Source of the DNA: JBBREP01 sp038202885
Lineage (GTDB): Bacteria > Actinomycetota > Acidimicrobiia > IMCC26256 > PALSA-610
Length of the DNA stretch: 64,000 nucleotides
Reading direction: 5' to 3'
Assembly (NCBI GenBank): GCA_038202885.1
Contig: JBBREP010000004.1
Location: forward strand, 28,259-92,258
Shown here: piece by piece, positions 16,631 to 25,540 of the stretch
Numbering within the stretch: position 1 is the stretch's first letter
Layout: every line of letters begins with the position of its first letter
Notes under the pieces: generated by a model
The model's input: the letters and a program-made list of their open reading frames with translations, nothing else
The model's database searches: none
Told to the model about the DNA's origin: nothing
Position numbers and translations under genes: made by a program

Positions 16631-18132
16631 ACGTACGTCGGGATGCGCCACGCCACGATCGCGCCCGCGAATGCGATGAGAACCGGTACCGGGTACGCGA
16701 GCACGATGCCGGTGCGTGGCGTCCAGCCGCGTATGTCGGCGAGGCGGATGCACGCGCCACCGATCCCTGTCGTGATGGCGACGAAGAGGTTTTCGGTGAC
16801 CGCGAGCGCGCCGCTGGCGTCACCCTGGCGTGCGGGGTCGGCGAGCGCGAGCATCGCGACCGAGACCGCCGAAAAGCCAAGGCCCATGCCGAAGCTCGCC
16901 AGCCCGAAGGCGACGATCGCGAACGCGATCGGTACCGACGGCGATGTTCCGACGATCAACCCGGTGCCACCAAGACCGATCATCACGAGCCCACTCGATA
17001 CGATCGATCGCGGCGTCGCCCGCCGGTAGAGACGCTCCTGTGCCCACGAACCGGCGGTCCACGCGACCACGCCCGTCGCGAGCGCGAGCGCAGTGATGTT
17101 GAGCGACTTGCCGCGCACGTCGCTCACCAGGTGCGGTAGGAACGCGTCCAGGCCGAACAGCGCAAACATCTGGAACGCGCGTACGGCGATCGTGACGGGC
17201 AGGCCGCGCCGCAACGTCAAGGTGCCCGCGGGTACAAGCCGCGCGTAGGCGCGTGCCGCAATGACGGCGCCGACGGCCACGAACGCGATCGCGAGTGGGA
17301 GCGCGACTCCGCCGGTGCCGACAAACACGATGCCCACGCCGAACACGACGGCGATCGCGGCGCGGCGTCGGTCTCCCGCCGCCGACTCCGGCTGCGTTGT
17401 CGCGGGCGTTGGCGTGTGCCGTTCGAGCGAGCGCAGCGCGATGAGCGTCGCGAGACCGGCCGGTACCGCGAGCGGCACCAACAGGAGAAACACCCAACGC
17501 CAACCGAGCGTGTTCGTGATGAACGCGCTCAACACCGGGCCAACGATGCCGGGAATGACCCATGCGCTCGACATGATCGCGAACACGCGGGGACGCAGTT
17601 CGGGCGGGTAGCCGCGGCCGACCACGACGTACGCGATCGCAGGGATGGCACCCCCGCCGAGACCCTGCACGAAGCGTGCGACGACGAGTAACCACATCGC
17701 CGGTGCCGTCCCGGCGGCGACGAGTCCGAGGCTGAACACGACCATGCCGATCGCGAACGGCCGCGAGGGACCGTGGCGGTCGGCGCTGCTGCCGGCAAGC
17801 ACCGAACCGAGCAGGGTGCCGAGCATGTAGGCACTGAAGACCCAACCGTACAGCGCCAAACCGTGGAGTTCGTCTTTGATCTTGGGCAGGGCCGTCGACA
17901 CCGCGAGCGCTTCGAACCCCACGAGCGTGACGGTCAGCACAAGGCCAGTCGTCAGGATGTTCCTGCCTCCTGCGCCTACTTTGCTACTGGCTCGCTTGGG
18001 CTTTCGGCCAACCAGCTTCCCGGAAGGGCCTTCGCGTCGCTCACTGTCCGGCGCTGCGAGCGAGCGCTTGTGCCGGTCCTTTCTGTTTGAGGCTGTGCGG
18101 TCGCGGCCTGGAGTGGGGGAGGGTGGTTCCAA
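16600..18132 (-). CDS. MFS transporter (drug exporter-like)
   Basis: Up to 510 residues. The MFS body begins at about residue 58 (I-L-T-T-G-L-V-L-T-V) and contains motif A (G-S-S-A-D-R-H-G-P), motif C-like P-G-I-V-G-P-V, and about 12-14 helices, as in the DHA2-type multidrug exporters. The first ~55 residues are strongly basic and hydrophilic, with a TTG as first possible start. No better start was found downstream, so the N-terminus is uncertain. It is divergent from the SPFH gene and convergent with, overlapping, the Rieske oxygenase. The substrate is unknown. Confidence 0.85.
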   Translation of the reverse strand: MEPPSPTPGRDRTASNRKDRHKRSLAAPDSERREGPSGKLVGRKPKRASSKVGAGGRNILTTGLVLTVTLVGFEALAVSTALPKIKDELHGLALYGWVFSAYMLGTLLGSVLAGSSADRHGPSRPFAIGMVVFSLGLVAAGTAPAMWLLVVARFVQGLGGGAIPAIAYVVVGRGYPPELRPRVFAIMSSAWVIPGIVGPVLSAFITNTLGWRWVFLLLVPLAVPAGLATLIALRSLERHTPTPATTQPESAAGDRRRAAIAVVFGVGIVFVGTGGVALPLAIAFVAVGAVIAARAYARLVPAGTLTLRRGLPVTIAVRAFQMFALFGLDAFLPHLVSDVRGKSLNITALALATGVVAWTAGSWAQERLYRRATPRSIVSSGLVMIGLGGTGLIVGTSPSVPIAFAIVAFGLASFGMGLGFSAVSVAMLALADPARQGDASGALAVTENLFVAITTGIGGACIRLADIRGWTPRTGIVLAYPVPVLIAFAGAIVAWRIPTYVQREASPISR

Positions 18133-18243
18133 GGGTTGGAGGGTATTCGCGTGCGCGGGCGAAATAGTGGGTACCAGTCAGGGGTTGGCTCGAATGGTTG
18201 ACTCACTGATGGCCCAGGGTGGGCTGAGAAAAGGGGACTGGTC

Positions 18244-20295
18244 ATGACGGGCGTGGCGATCATTGTTGTCGTCGTTGTTGTGTGTGTCGTACTCATGGTG
18301 TTTCTGTCGTTGCACAGCATCGGGCCGACCGAAATCGGCCTGGTGGTGAAACGGTTTTCGTTGAAAAACATCAAGGACGACAACCCGATCGCATTCCACG
18401 GCGAGGCAGGCTTCCAGGCCGATCTGTTGATGCCCGGATTGCGATTCAAGCTCTGGCCACTGTTCGGCGTCACGAAGTATCCGTGGGTGCAGGTGCCCGC
18501 CGGCGAGATCGCCGTCGTGGTTGCGCAGGTGGGTGAGCCGCTGCCGATCGGTGCCAAGAGCGCGCGGTACGCCCCCGCGTTCGGCGATTTCTCGAACGTG
18601 CGCACGTTCATCACAGGCGGTGGCGGCAAGGGTGTGCAACGACCGGTGCTGCCTCCGGGAACACTGGTACCGATCCACCCGGTGGCCTTCCTGGTCCTCA
18701 CGATGCGCCAGGTGTACGGCGTGCCGGTCGCGCCCGAAATGCAGCAGCGCGCCAAGCAAACGGGCGGCGTGTTACGCAGCGAATCATTCGGCCTGTCGGC
18801 CGAACAGCTCCGGGTGATGGTCATCTCGCCGGTCGGACCGCAGGACATGGTGGGGATCGTCATCGCACTCGAAGGTGAGCCGCTGCACTCGGGCGACATC
18901 GCGAGTCGCCTCGGTGGTTTCGAGGATGTGGTCGCCGCCGAGCAGGTCGGCGCAACCGACGCCGACGTCATCGAGCTGCTGCTGGGCAGCAAGAACACGT
19001 TGCACAACAACTACCAAGACTTCCAGCGGTTTCTCGACAACGGCGGCAAGATCGGTCTGCAGCACGACCCGCTGCTCTACGGCGCGTACCTGCTGAACCC
19101 GTTCCTGATCCAGGTCGAACTCGTTCCGATGCTCATCGTGAATCAGGGCGAAGTTGCAGTGGTGAAGGGCTACGTGGGCCTGCCCACCTCCGACACCTCG
19201 GGCGCTGAGTTCAAGTTCGGCGCGATCGTGCGCCCGGGCCACCGCGGCATCTGGCAGGAACCACTGCGCACCGGCAAATATCCGATCAACCCGCGTGTGT
19301 ACGCGGCCGAGATCGTGCCCACGTCGATTCTCACGCTCAACTGGAGCGACACCGTGAGCTCCGCGCACAGCCTCGACGCGAACCTGAAAGCGATCGACGG
19401 CAAGAGCCGCGAAGGTTTCGTGTTCACGATCGAGCTCCAAGTGCAGATCCACGTGCCCGACACGCATGCGCCCAAGGTGATCTCGATGGTGGGCACGATG
19501 CTCAACCTCGTGAACGAGGTGTTGCAGTCCGCCGTTGGCAACCACTTCCGCAACACCCTGCAAGACCTCGAAGCCGTCCGTTTCATCGAGACCCGCATGC
19601 AGGTGCAGCAGGCCGCGCTGGCAGCAGTGACGCAGTACCTGAGCGCGTACGAGGTCGAGACGAAGGGCGTATACCTCCAAGACGTCGTGTTCCCGCCCGA
19701 GCTTGTCGAGGTGTTGACCAAGCGCGAGATCGCGAACCAGGAAAAGGCAACGTTCGCCGAAGAAGAGCGCGCCCAAGTCGTGCGAATCCAGATGGAAAAG
19801 GCCAAGGGCACGGCCGAGATGCAAAAGACGCTCGCGAGTTCGCAGGTCGGCATCGACATCAAGGCGAACGAGGCCCAAGCTCGCCAGGCAACGGCGCGAG
19901 GCGAAGCCGCCTATGTGGAGTTGACCGGTAAGGCCGAGGCAACCAGGACTGAAGCGATCGGTCTGGCGGAGGCCAAGGCGGTCGAGGCGCTCGGGCTGGC
20001 ACGCGCCCAGGGCTTCGACGCGCAGCGCCGGGCGATCGGTGAGATGGCCACCGCACTCGTCGCGGTGGCGAACGCGGTCGCCGAAGGCCACATCACCGTG
20101 GTGCCCGAGGTTCTGGTCACCGGTGGTGGCGGCGCGCTCGACGGCCTCGCCGCAACGCTGATGCGCACCCTGCGCGGCACTGGCGGCCCGCCCGCGCCCG
20201 ACGAAGCCGACAAGATCGACGAGCGCGAAGACCTACCGGTCCCAGCCGAAATGGTCGCGGCCGGCAAAGAGCTCAACACCCCCCACACAGCCTGA
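18244..20295 (+). CDS. SPFH/band-7 (flotillin-like) membrane protein
   Basis: A 683-residue protein with an N-terminal membrane anchor at residues 4-24 (V-A-I-I-V-V-V-V-V-V-C). An SPFH domain follows, then a long coiled-coil from about residue 480 to 610 (R-E-I-A-N-Q-E-K-A-T-F-A-E-E-E-R and Ala/Glu/Lys-rich repeats) and a short acidic tail. Flotillin-like proteins organise membrane microdomains. Two stretches look like copies of one unit: I-A-V-V-V-A-Q-V-G at about residue 95 and V-A-V-V-K-G-Y-V-G at about 303. Each is followed by a G-x-x-G-[VI]-x-[QR]-x-P-L type segment, which would explain the unusual length. The gene is monocistronic and ends at a 12-bp palindrome. Confidence 0.85.
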   Translation: MTGVAIIVVVVVVCVVLMVFLSLHSIGPTEIGLVVKRFSLKNIKDDNPIAFHGEAGFQADLLMPGLRFKLWPLFGVTKYPWVQVPAGEIAVVVAQVGEPLPIGAKSARYAPAFGDFSNVRTFITGGGGKGVQRPVLPPGTLVPIHPVAFLVLTMRQVYGVPVAPEMQQRAKQTGGVLRSESFGLSAEQLRVMVISPVGPQDMVGIVIALEGEPLHSGDIASRLGGFEDVVAAEQVGATDADVIELLLGSKNTLHNNYQDFQRFLDNGGKIGLQHDPLLYGAYLLNPFLIQVELVPMLIVNQGEVAVVKGYVGLPTSDTSGAEFKFGAIVRPGHRGIWQEPLRTGKYPINPRVYAAEIVPTSILTLNWSDTVSSAHSLDANLKAIDGKSREGFVFTIELQVQIHVPDTHAPKVISMVGTMLNLVNEVLQSAVGNHFRNTLQDLEAVRFIETRMQVQQAALAAVTQYLSAYEVETKGVYLQDVVFPPELVEVLTKREIANQEKATFAEEERAQVVRIQMEKAKGTAEMQKTLASSQVGIDIKANEAQARQATARGEAAYVELTGKAEATRTEAIGLAEAKAVEALGLARAQGFDAQRRAIGEMATALVAVANAVAEGHITVVPEVLVTGGGGALDGLAATLMRTLRGTGGPPAPDEADKIDEREDLPVPAEMVAAGKELNTPHTA

Positions 20296-20357
20296 CGCCC
20301 CCCAAAGCGGTTTTCCTCTTCACCCGACGGCGTGTAGCGCCGTCGGGTGCAATCAAA
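20296..20357. repeat. Dispersed palindromic 3'-end element, copy 2
   Basis: Directly after the SPFH stop. It holds a perfect 12-bp inverted repeat, CACCCGACGGCG and CGCCGTCGGGTG, around the loop TGTAG (20321-20349), flanked by GCGGTTTTCCTC and CAATCAAA. It is related to the element at 4582-4640. Position and structure fit a terminator or RNA-stabilising element without a T-tract. Confidence 0.65.
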
Positions 20358-20389
20358 CCGCGGGTCAACACACGCTGCGCCCGCCGCGC

Positions 20390-21544
20390 ATGTACGGTCG
20401 GCATGTGGATACTGACCTGGACATTGACAATGTGGAAGCGGCTGGCTTCGACCGGGAGAAGGTCGACGCGCTGGTGGCGCGAGCGCGCAAAGAGGTCGAC
20501 GAGGAGCGGCTGCCGTCGTGTCAGTTCGCGCTCCTGCGCAACGGCGTGGTGGGTGCCGCGGCAACGTTCGGCGCGCCGAGCGATGCTCGCTATGTGATCT
20601 TTTCGGCCACGAAGGCCGTCGTGGCCTTCGCCACGTGGATCGCGATCGACGAGGGCCATATCCGCGTGGATGCCAAGGTCGCCGACTACATCCCCGAGTT
20701 CGCCTCGAACGGCAAGGACGTCGTCACGGTCGAACAAGTGATGTTGCACACATCGGGGTTTCCGCACGCGCCGCTCGGTGCACCGCAGTGGGACACGCGC
20801 GAGGGTCGCCTCGCCGCGTTCGCGCGCTGGAGGCTCAACTGGGAACCGGGGACTCGCTTCGAATATCACCCGACCTCGGCGCACTGGGTGCTCGCCGAGC
20901 TGATCGAGCGCGCCACAGCAACGCCGTACGCGTCGTTCGTTGCCGAACGCGTGGTGCAACCGCTCGGCCTGGCACGGCTGCAGCTTGGTGTTCCGCCGGC
21001 CGACCAGGACGACGTGATGGAACTGTCGAAGGTTGGCGAACTCGCGTCGCCCGATGAGTTGGAAGCTGCGATCGGAGTGCGCTCGCTCCCGATCTCGGAG
21101 GTGACGGCAGAGGTGTTGCTCCAGTTCAACCGGTCCGCGGACCGCGCGCTCGGCGTACCGGGTGGCGGTGGCATCTCCGATGCCGTCGATCTGGCGCGGT
21201 TCTACCAAGCGCTGCTCGCCGGCGGCGCTGGCCTGTTGTCGGCTTCGGCGATGTACGAATTCACCGTGCACGTGCGCAACACCCTTCCCGACTACATGGG
21301 TACGCCCGCGAACCGCACGCTCGGCCTGGTGGTAGCGGGCGACGACGGACGCTCGTCGTTGCGCGGGATGGGCAAAACCGTGTCGCCGCGCGCGTTCGGC
21401 CACAACGGCGCCGGCGGCCAGATCGCGTTCGCGGACCCCGACACCGGCATCTCGTTCGTCTATCTCACGAACGGGCTGGAACAGCACGTGCTGCGCGAAG
21501 GACGCCGCACCACCGCGATCGCGAGCCGCGCCGCCGTCTGCTGA
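20390..21544 (+). CDS. Serine hydrolase, beta-lactamase/esterase family (EstB-like)
   Basis: 384 residues, beta-lactamase superfamily. The nucleophile motif S-A-T-K is at residues 72-75 (Ser72, Lys75). The second motif is E-Y-H-P in place of the usual Y-x-N, keeping Tyr. The third is H-N-G-A-G-G near residue 345. L-H-T-S-G-F is the typical strand after the SxxK helix. There is no signal peptide, so it is cytosolic and more likely an esterase or transesterase than a resistance enzyme. A GTG five codons downstream is an alternative start. It precedes an acyl-CoA ligase by about 58 nt. Confidence 0.85.
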   Translation: MYGRHVDTDLDIDNVEAAGFDREKVDALVARARKEVDEERLPSCQFALLRNGVVGAAATFGAPSDARYVIFSATKAVVAFATWIAIDEGHIRVDAKVADYIPEFASNGKDVVTVEQVMLHTSGFPHAPLGAPQWDTREGRLAAFARWRLNWEPGTRFEYHPTSAHWVLAELIERATATPYASFVAERVVQPLGLARLQLGVPPADQDDVMELSKVGELASPDELEAAIGVRSLPISEVTAEVLLQFNRSADRALGVPGGGGISDAVDLARFYQALLAGGAGLLSASAMYEFTVHVRNTLPDYMGTPANRTLGLVVAGDDGRSSLRGMGKTVSPRAFGHNGAGGQIAFADPDTGISFVYLTNGLEQHVLREGRRTTAIASRAAVC

Positions 21545-21602
21545 GCACATGGCTGGCTGGCCTACAGAGCAGGGGTGCTGCCGCCCCGATACTGTGCGCG
21601 CC

Positions 21603-23141
21603 ATGAAGGTTGCCTTGACGGTCAACGATTTCCTGGAGCGCGCCGAGCTTGTGTACGGCAACCGGATCGGGCTCATCGACGAGCCGGATCAGCCGGCGCC
21701 GTCGTGGGGTTCGCTCACCTGGCGTGACGTGGCGGCGCGGGCGCGAGCCCAGGCCGCCGGGCTCGACGCGCTCGGTATCGACGAAGGCGAGCGCGTCGCC
21801 ATCGTGTCGCACAACTCGGCTCGCCTGATGACGTCGTTCTTCGGAGTGGCCGGATCGGGTCGGATTCTCGTGCCGATCAACTTCCGGCTCAACGCCGAAG
21901 AGATCGGCTACATCGTCGAGCATTGCGGAGCGTCGATGTTGCTCATCGACCCAGAACTCGTTGCGGCGCTGGGCTCGGTGGACGCGCCGCACCGCTTCGT
22001 CATCGGTGCCGAAGCCGACGAACAGCTGTATCGCTACGACCGCGAGCCACGCGGCTGGAGCCGGCCCGACGAGGATGCGACTGCGACGATCAACTACACG
22101 AGTGGCACGACCGCCCGACCGAAGGGCGTGCAACTCACGCACCGTAATGTGTGGCTCAACGCGACCACGTTCGGCTGGCAGACCGGCGTGAACGATCGTG
22201 ACGTGTTGCTGCACACTCTGCCGATGTTCCATTGCAACGGCTGGGGGATGCCGTTTGCAGTCACCGGCATGGGCGGTACCCACGTAGTGCTGCGCAAGAT
22301 CGACGGTGCCGAGGTGCTACGTCGCGTCGCGGCGCATGACGTCACGCTGATGTGTGGCGCGCCCGCCGTGGTGTCGGCTGTGCTCGATGCCGCGACTGAG
22401 TGGGACGGCGCGATTCCCGGCGCTGGTCGCACGCGCATCGTCGTTGCGGGCGCACCGCCACCGACGCGCACGATCGAACGGGTCGAGACCGAGCTCGGGT
22501 GGGAGTTCATTCAGATCTATGGCCTCACCGAAACCGCGCCGTTGCTCACGATGAATCGCAGCCGTGCTGAGTACGACGAGCTCGCGCCGGCCGCCCGGGC
22601 CGCGAAGCTCGGCCGGGCCGGAGCGCCGGCGATCGGCGTCACGGTGCAGATCGACGACGAGGGTGAGGTGCTCGCCCGCTCGAACGTCGTCATGGAGGGG
22701 TACTGGCAACAGCCCGAGGCCACCGCCGACGCGATCGTCGACGGTTTCTTCCACACCGGTGACGGTGGGATGATCGACGACGAGCACTACCTTTCGATCC
22801 TCGACCGCAAGAAGGACGTGATCATCTCGGGCGGTGAGAACGTGTCGTCGATCGAGGTCGAAGACTGCGTGTTCTCGCACACCGCGGTTGCCGAGGTCGC
22901 CGTGATCGGCGTGCCGCACGAGAAGTGGGGCGAGACCGTGATGGCGCTCGTCGTACTGGCGCCGGGCTCGTCGGCGACCGAGGCCGAGATCATCGCGCAC
23001 TGCCGGGAGCACCTCGCGCACTACAAGTGCCCGACATCGGTCGAGTTCCGTACCGAACTCGCACGCACGGCAACGGGCAAGCTGCAGAAGTTCAAGCTCA
23101 GGGCCGCGTTCTGGGAGGGTCGCGAACGGCTCGTGAATTGA
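21603..23141 (+). CDS. Acyl-CoA synthetase (fatty-acid-CoA ligase type)
   Basis: A 512-residue ANL enzyme. Motifs are I-N-Y-T-S-G-T-T-A-R-P-K-G (about residue 163), I-Q-I-Y-G-L-T-E-T-A-P, G-F-F-H-T-G-D-G-G, D-R-K-K-D-V-I-I-S-G-G-E-N and the catalytic-lysine region T-A-T-G-K-L-Q-K. The start M-K-V-A-L-T-V-N-D-F was chosen over an upstream ATG (21549) that adds non-homologous residues. The sequence is close to the medium/long-chain ligases of actinobacteria; the exact substrate is unknown. Its stop overlaps the TTG start of the glycosylase gene by 4 nt. Confidence 0.92.
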   Translation: MKVALTVNDFLERAELVYGNRIGLIDEPDQPAPSWGSLTWRDVAARARAQAAGLDALGIDEGERVAIVSHNSARLMTSFFGVAGSGRILVPINFRLNAEEIGYIVEHCGASMLLIDPELVAALGSVDAPHRFVIGAEADEQLYRYDREPRGWSRPDEDATATINYTSGTTARPKGVQLTHRNVWLNATTFGWQTGVNDRDVLLHTLPMFHCNGWGMPFAVTGMGGTHVVLRKIDGAEVLRRVAAHDVTLMCGAPAVVSAVLDAATEWDGAIPGAGRTRIVVAGAPPPTRTIERVETELGWEFIQIYGLTETAPLLTMNRSRAEYDELAPAARAAKLGRAGAPAIGVTVQIDDEGEVLARSNVVMEGYWQQPEATADAIVDGFFHTGDGGMIDDEHYLSILDRKKDVIISGGENVSSIEVEDCVFSHTAVAEVAVIGVPHEKWGETVMALVVLAPGSSATEAEIIAHCREHLAHYKCPTSVEFRTELARTATGKLQKFKLRAAFWEGRERLVN

Positions 23142-24109
23142 GCGAGCATCGGCGGCGGTTCACGACACCGTTTCCTGTCGATCTCGCAGGCAATCTCGGG
23201 CCGATCTGGCGAGGCCGCGGTGACCCGACGTGCCGTCTCCAGGCTACGGAAGTGTGGCGCGCACAGCACACGCCGCTCGGGCCAGCAACCGTGCATGTGC
23301 GCGTCGAGGCGGACGCCCGAACGGTGCATGCGCGCGCGTGGGGCGACGGTGCCGAGTGGTCGATCGCGCACGCCGACGATCTCGTCGGCGCCTCCGATGA
23401 TCCGCACGCGTTTCAACCGTCTGATCCCATGCTTCGCTCACTTGTCGCGCGCCTCCCGCGCCTTCGTCTCGCGCGCACCGTTGCTGTCTACGACATAGCG
23501 GTCGCGGCGGTCATCGATCAGCGCGTGAGCGGGCGTGAAGCGCGCGGCACATGGAACGCGCTCGTGCGGCGTTTCGGTACGCCCGCACCCGGGCCAACCA
23601 CTGGTCGACCGCCAGGACTGCGTTTGTTGCCGTCGCCCGATGTGCTTGCGGGGCTTGGTGATGCGGCGCGCCGCACGCTCGGGCTCGAAATGCGACGTGG
23701 AGTCGCGCTCTCGTCGGTCGCGGCCGATGCCCGCGGCCTCGAGCGCGCCGCGACGCTGGGTGCCGACGTACTCGATCGCCGACTCCAGTCCATCGCCGGG
23801 GTGGGCGTGTGGACCTCGGCGACGGTGCGGGCGTACGCGCTCGGCGACACTGACGCGCTGCCCCTCGGCGACTGGCACCTGCCCCACGAGATCGGTGCGG
23901 CCTTGGCTGGTGAACGGCGCGCCGACGACGCGCGGATGGTCGAACTGCTGGAGCCGTATCGTCCGCAGCGATTCCGAGTCGTTCGCCTCGTGCTTGCGTC
24001 GGGCGCAACGCTGGCGCGTCGAGCGCCTCGGGCCGAGATTCCCGACCTCTTGCGCAAGGAGGCCACCGGGCGCCCGTTCACGGTTCGTCGGCGGTTGCGC
24101 TTCGAGTGA
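23138..24109 (+). CDS. DNA-3-methyladenine glycosylase-like protein (AlkA/HhH-GPD)
   Basis: 323 residues from a TTG that overlaps the ligase stop (TTGA); no better start was seen. The helix-hairpin-helix region L-Q-S-I-A-G-V-G-V-W-T-S-A-T-V lies near residue 215. It is followed by the G-D-T-D-A-L-P-L-G-D-W segment holding the catalytic Asp of the HhH-GPD superfamily. The N-terminal ~110 residues resemble the AlkA beta domain. The expected role is excision of alkylated bases in base-excision repair. Translational coupling with an acyl-CoA ligase appears incidental. Confidence 0.85.
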   Translation: MSEHRRRFTTPFPVDLAGNLGPIWRGRGDPTCRLQATEVWRAQHTPLGPATVHVRVEADARTVHARAWGDGAEWSIAHADDLVGASDDPHAFQPSDPMLRSLVARLPRLRLARTVAVYDIAVAAVIDQRVSGREARGTWNALVRRFGTPAPGPTTGRPPGLRLLPSPDVLAGLGDAARRTLGLEMRRGVALSSVAADARGLERAATLGADVLDRRLQSIAGVGVWTSATVRAYALGDTDALPLGDWHLPHEIGAALAGERRADDARMVELLEPYRPQRFRVVRLVLASGATLARRAPRAEIPDLLRKEATGRPFTVRRRLRFE

Positions 24110-24130
24110 GCCTTGTGCGTATTGCCCCGC

Positions 24131-24174
24131 GCCGGACGTGCAAGCCGGACGTGCAAGCCGGACGTGCAAGCCGG
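24131..24174. repeat. 13-bp tandem repeat
   Basis: Three exact head-to-tail copies of GCCGGACGTGCAA plus a partial fourth copy (GCCGG). They lie between the glycosylase stop and the 24254 start codon. The position is upstream of the -35 region expected for the next gene. Function unknown. Confidence 0.85.
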
Positions 24175-24253
24175 GGGCGGCGTTTGGGCCCGGTGGTCAG
24201 GAGCCAGCAAGCGGGGTACTGTTTGCATTCATCGTGCAACCCCGGGGGAACGC

Positions 24254-25372
24254 ATGAACCCACGTAAGACCGGCACCGCCATGGTGCTTGCTGGCGCCGC
24301 GACGCAAGCCGTCGGAATGCTGTGGGAGGCGATCCGTCGTTCGGGCGCGTCGGCCAAGAGCACCGACCTGTTCGACCTCGGTGTCGCGGCCCACGCGCTG
24401 TTCTTCGCCGGCATCGCAGTGGTGGTGCTCGGCGCGGCGATGATGTTCCTCGGCCCCATCCTCTACGCGCCGGGCGCGCAACCAGGCCGGCGCTTCGCGC
24501 AATTGCTCGCGCCCGTCGTCGCGTTCGCTGGCATCGCGGGTTGCGCGTCGGCTGCCGATCGGTCGGCAACTCCGATCGCCGTGCGCGCAGCAAACAGCAG
24601 CGGCAAGCTGGCCGCAGGCGCTCCCGCAGCGTCGGTGGCAAGTCCACCCACGACCGCGCACGTGCACGATCACGGCTCGATCATCGCCGGTACGGGCGTG
24701 GGCGATTCGCCCTGCGAGAAGGCGTCGGTGAAGCCGGCCTCCCCAGGAGAGGTTGGCGACGGCACCGGCGGCGCCGCGAGCAACACCGATGCCGAAGGTG
24801 GCCACGGTCACCGCGGCATGCTCAAGCAGACGCCGTTGACGACCGCCGAACGCAAGTTGCTGATCACCCAGATGCAACAGGCGCGTAGCGTCGTTGCGAA
24901 GTATCCGACAGTCGCGGCCGGCGAGGCTGCGGGCTACCGACAGTCGACGGTCTTCGTGCCGTGCATCGGTGCGCACTACACGAACATGAAGCTCGTCACG
25001 CGCTTCGATCCTGCCGCGCCGTCGGAGTTGTTGTTCGACGGCACCTCGCCTGATTCCAAGATCGTCGGACTCAGCTATCTCGTGTGGCACCCGGGTGGTC
25101 CGCCGGAGGGCTTCGCCGGCAAGAACGACCTGTTCCACCAGCACAACGCGAACGGCGGCCTGTGCTTGAAGGGTGGGCTGGTCATCGGCGGCGAAGCAAT
25201 GAAGGTGTCCGACTGTGAGAAAGCTGGCGGCAAGAAGTCGTCGAAGCTCATGGCCGACGTCTACATGGCGCACGCCTGGGTTGCTCCCGGGTGGGAGTGC
25301 AGTTGGGGCGTGTTCGCAGGAGAGTGTCCCGAACTCGGCGGCAAACTCGGCGGCACCGCCTTCGATAACTAG
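24254..25372 (+). CDS. Membrane-anchored protein of unknown function
   Basis: 372 residues, with GGGGGA just upstream of the ATG. Two hydrophobic segments lie at residues ~8-22 and 40-72, with a third at about 85-98 ending in A-G-C-A-S-A. A Ser/Ala/Pro linker follows, holding a His-rich patch (H-V-H-D-H-G). The C-terminal ~180 residues are a compact domain with four or more cysteines. They include V-P-C-I-G-A-H-Y-T-N, L-V-W-H-P-G-G, N-D-L-F-H-Q-H-N-A-N-G-G-L-C-L-K and W-E-C-S-W-G-V-F-A-G-E-C-P-E. His and Cys density suggests metal binding or disulfides outside the membrane; this is inference. I do not recognise the family. Confidence 0.8.
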   Translation: MNPRKTGTAMVLAGAATQAVGMLWEAIRRSGASAKSTDLFDLGVAAHALFFAGIAVVVLGAAMMFLGPILYAPGAQPGRRFAQLLAPVVAFAGIAGCASAADRSATPIAVRAANSSGKLAAGAPAASVASPPTTAHVHDHGSIIAGTGVGDSPCEKASVKPASPGEVGDGTGGAASNTDAEGGHGHRGMLKQTPLTTAERKLLITQMQQARSVVAKYPTVAAGEAAGYRQSTVFVPCIGAHYTNMKLVTRFDPAAPSELLFDGTSPDSKIVGLSYLVWHPGGPPEGFAGKNDLFHQHNANGGLCLKGGLVIGGEAMKVSDCEKAGGKKSSKLMADVYMAHAWVAPGWECSWGVFAGECPELGGKLGGTAFDN

Positions 25373-25540
25373 TACCGCATCAGCAAACGTTTGCGGCGTT
25401 CTGGCGGCCGGACGACGCCGCTGTTTCGTCCTCGTCCTCGACGTAGGGCCCCGGCTATGCCATCGTCCTGCGTCCTTGCCTGCACCGCCGCCGACTCGCC
25501 ACAACACTCGCAACGTTCACTGACACGGCACTCGATAGAT
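25373..25540. other. Convergent intergenic region
   Basis: 168 bp between two convergent genes. It contains the 12-bp perfect palindrome GCAAACGTTTGC at 25383-25394, just after the plus-strand stop. No supported gene was found. A frame running across it on the minus strand is Ser/Pro/Arg-rich shadow sequence. Confidence 0.4.

Noticed and set aside
22925..23137. N-terminal extension of the AlkA-like gene inside the acyl-CoA ligase
   Set aside because: The extension overlaps conserved ligase coding sequence; the TTG at 23138 gives a full-length glycosylase.
24131..24174. CRISPR array
   Set aside because: Three contiguous 13-bp units without spacers; a simple tandem repeat.
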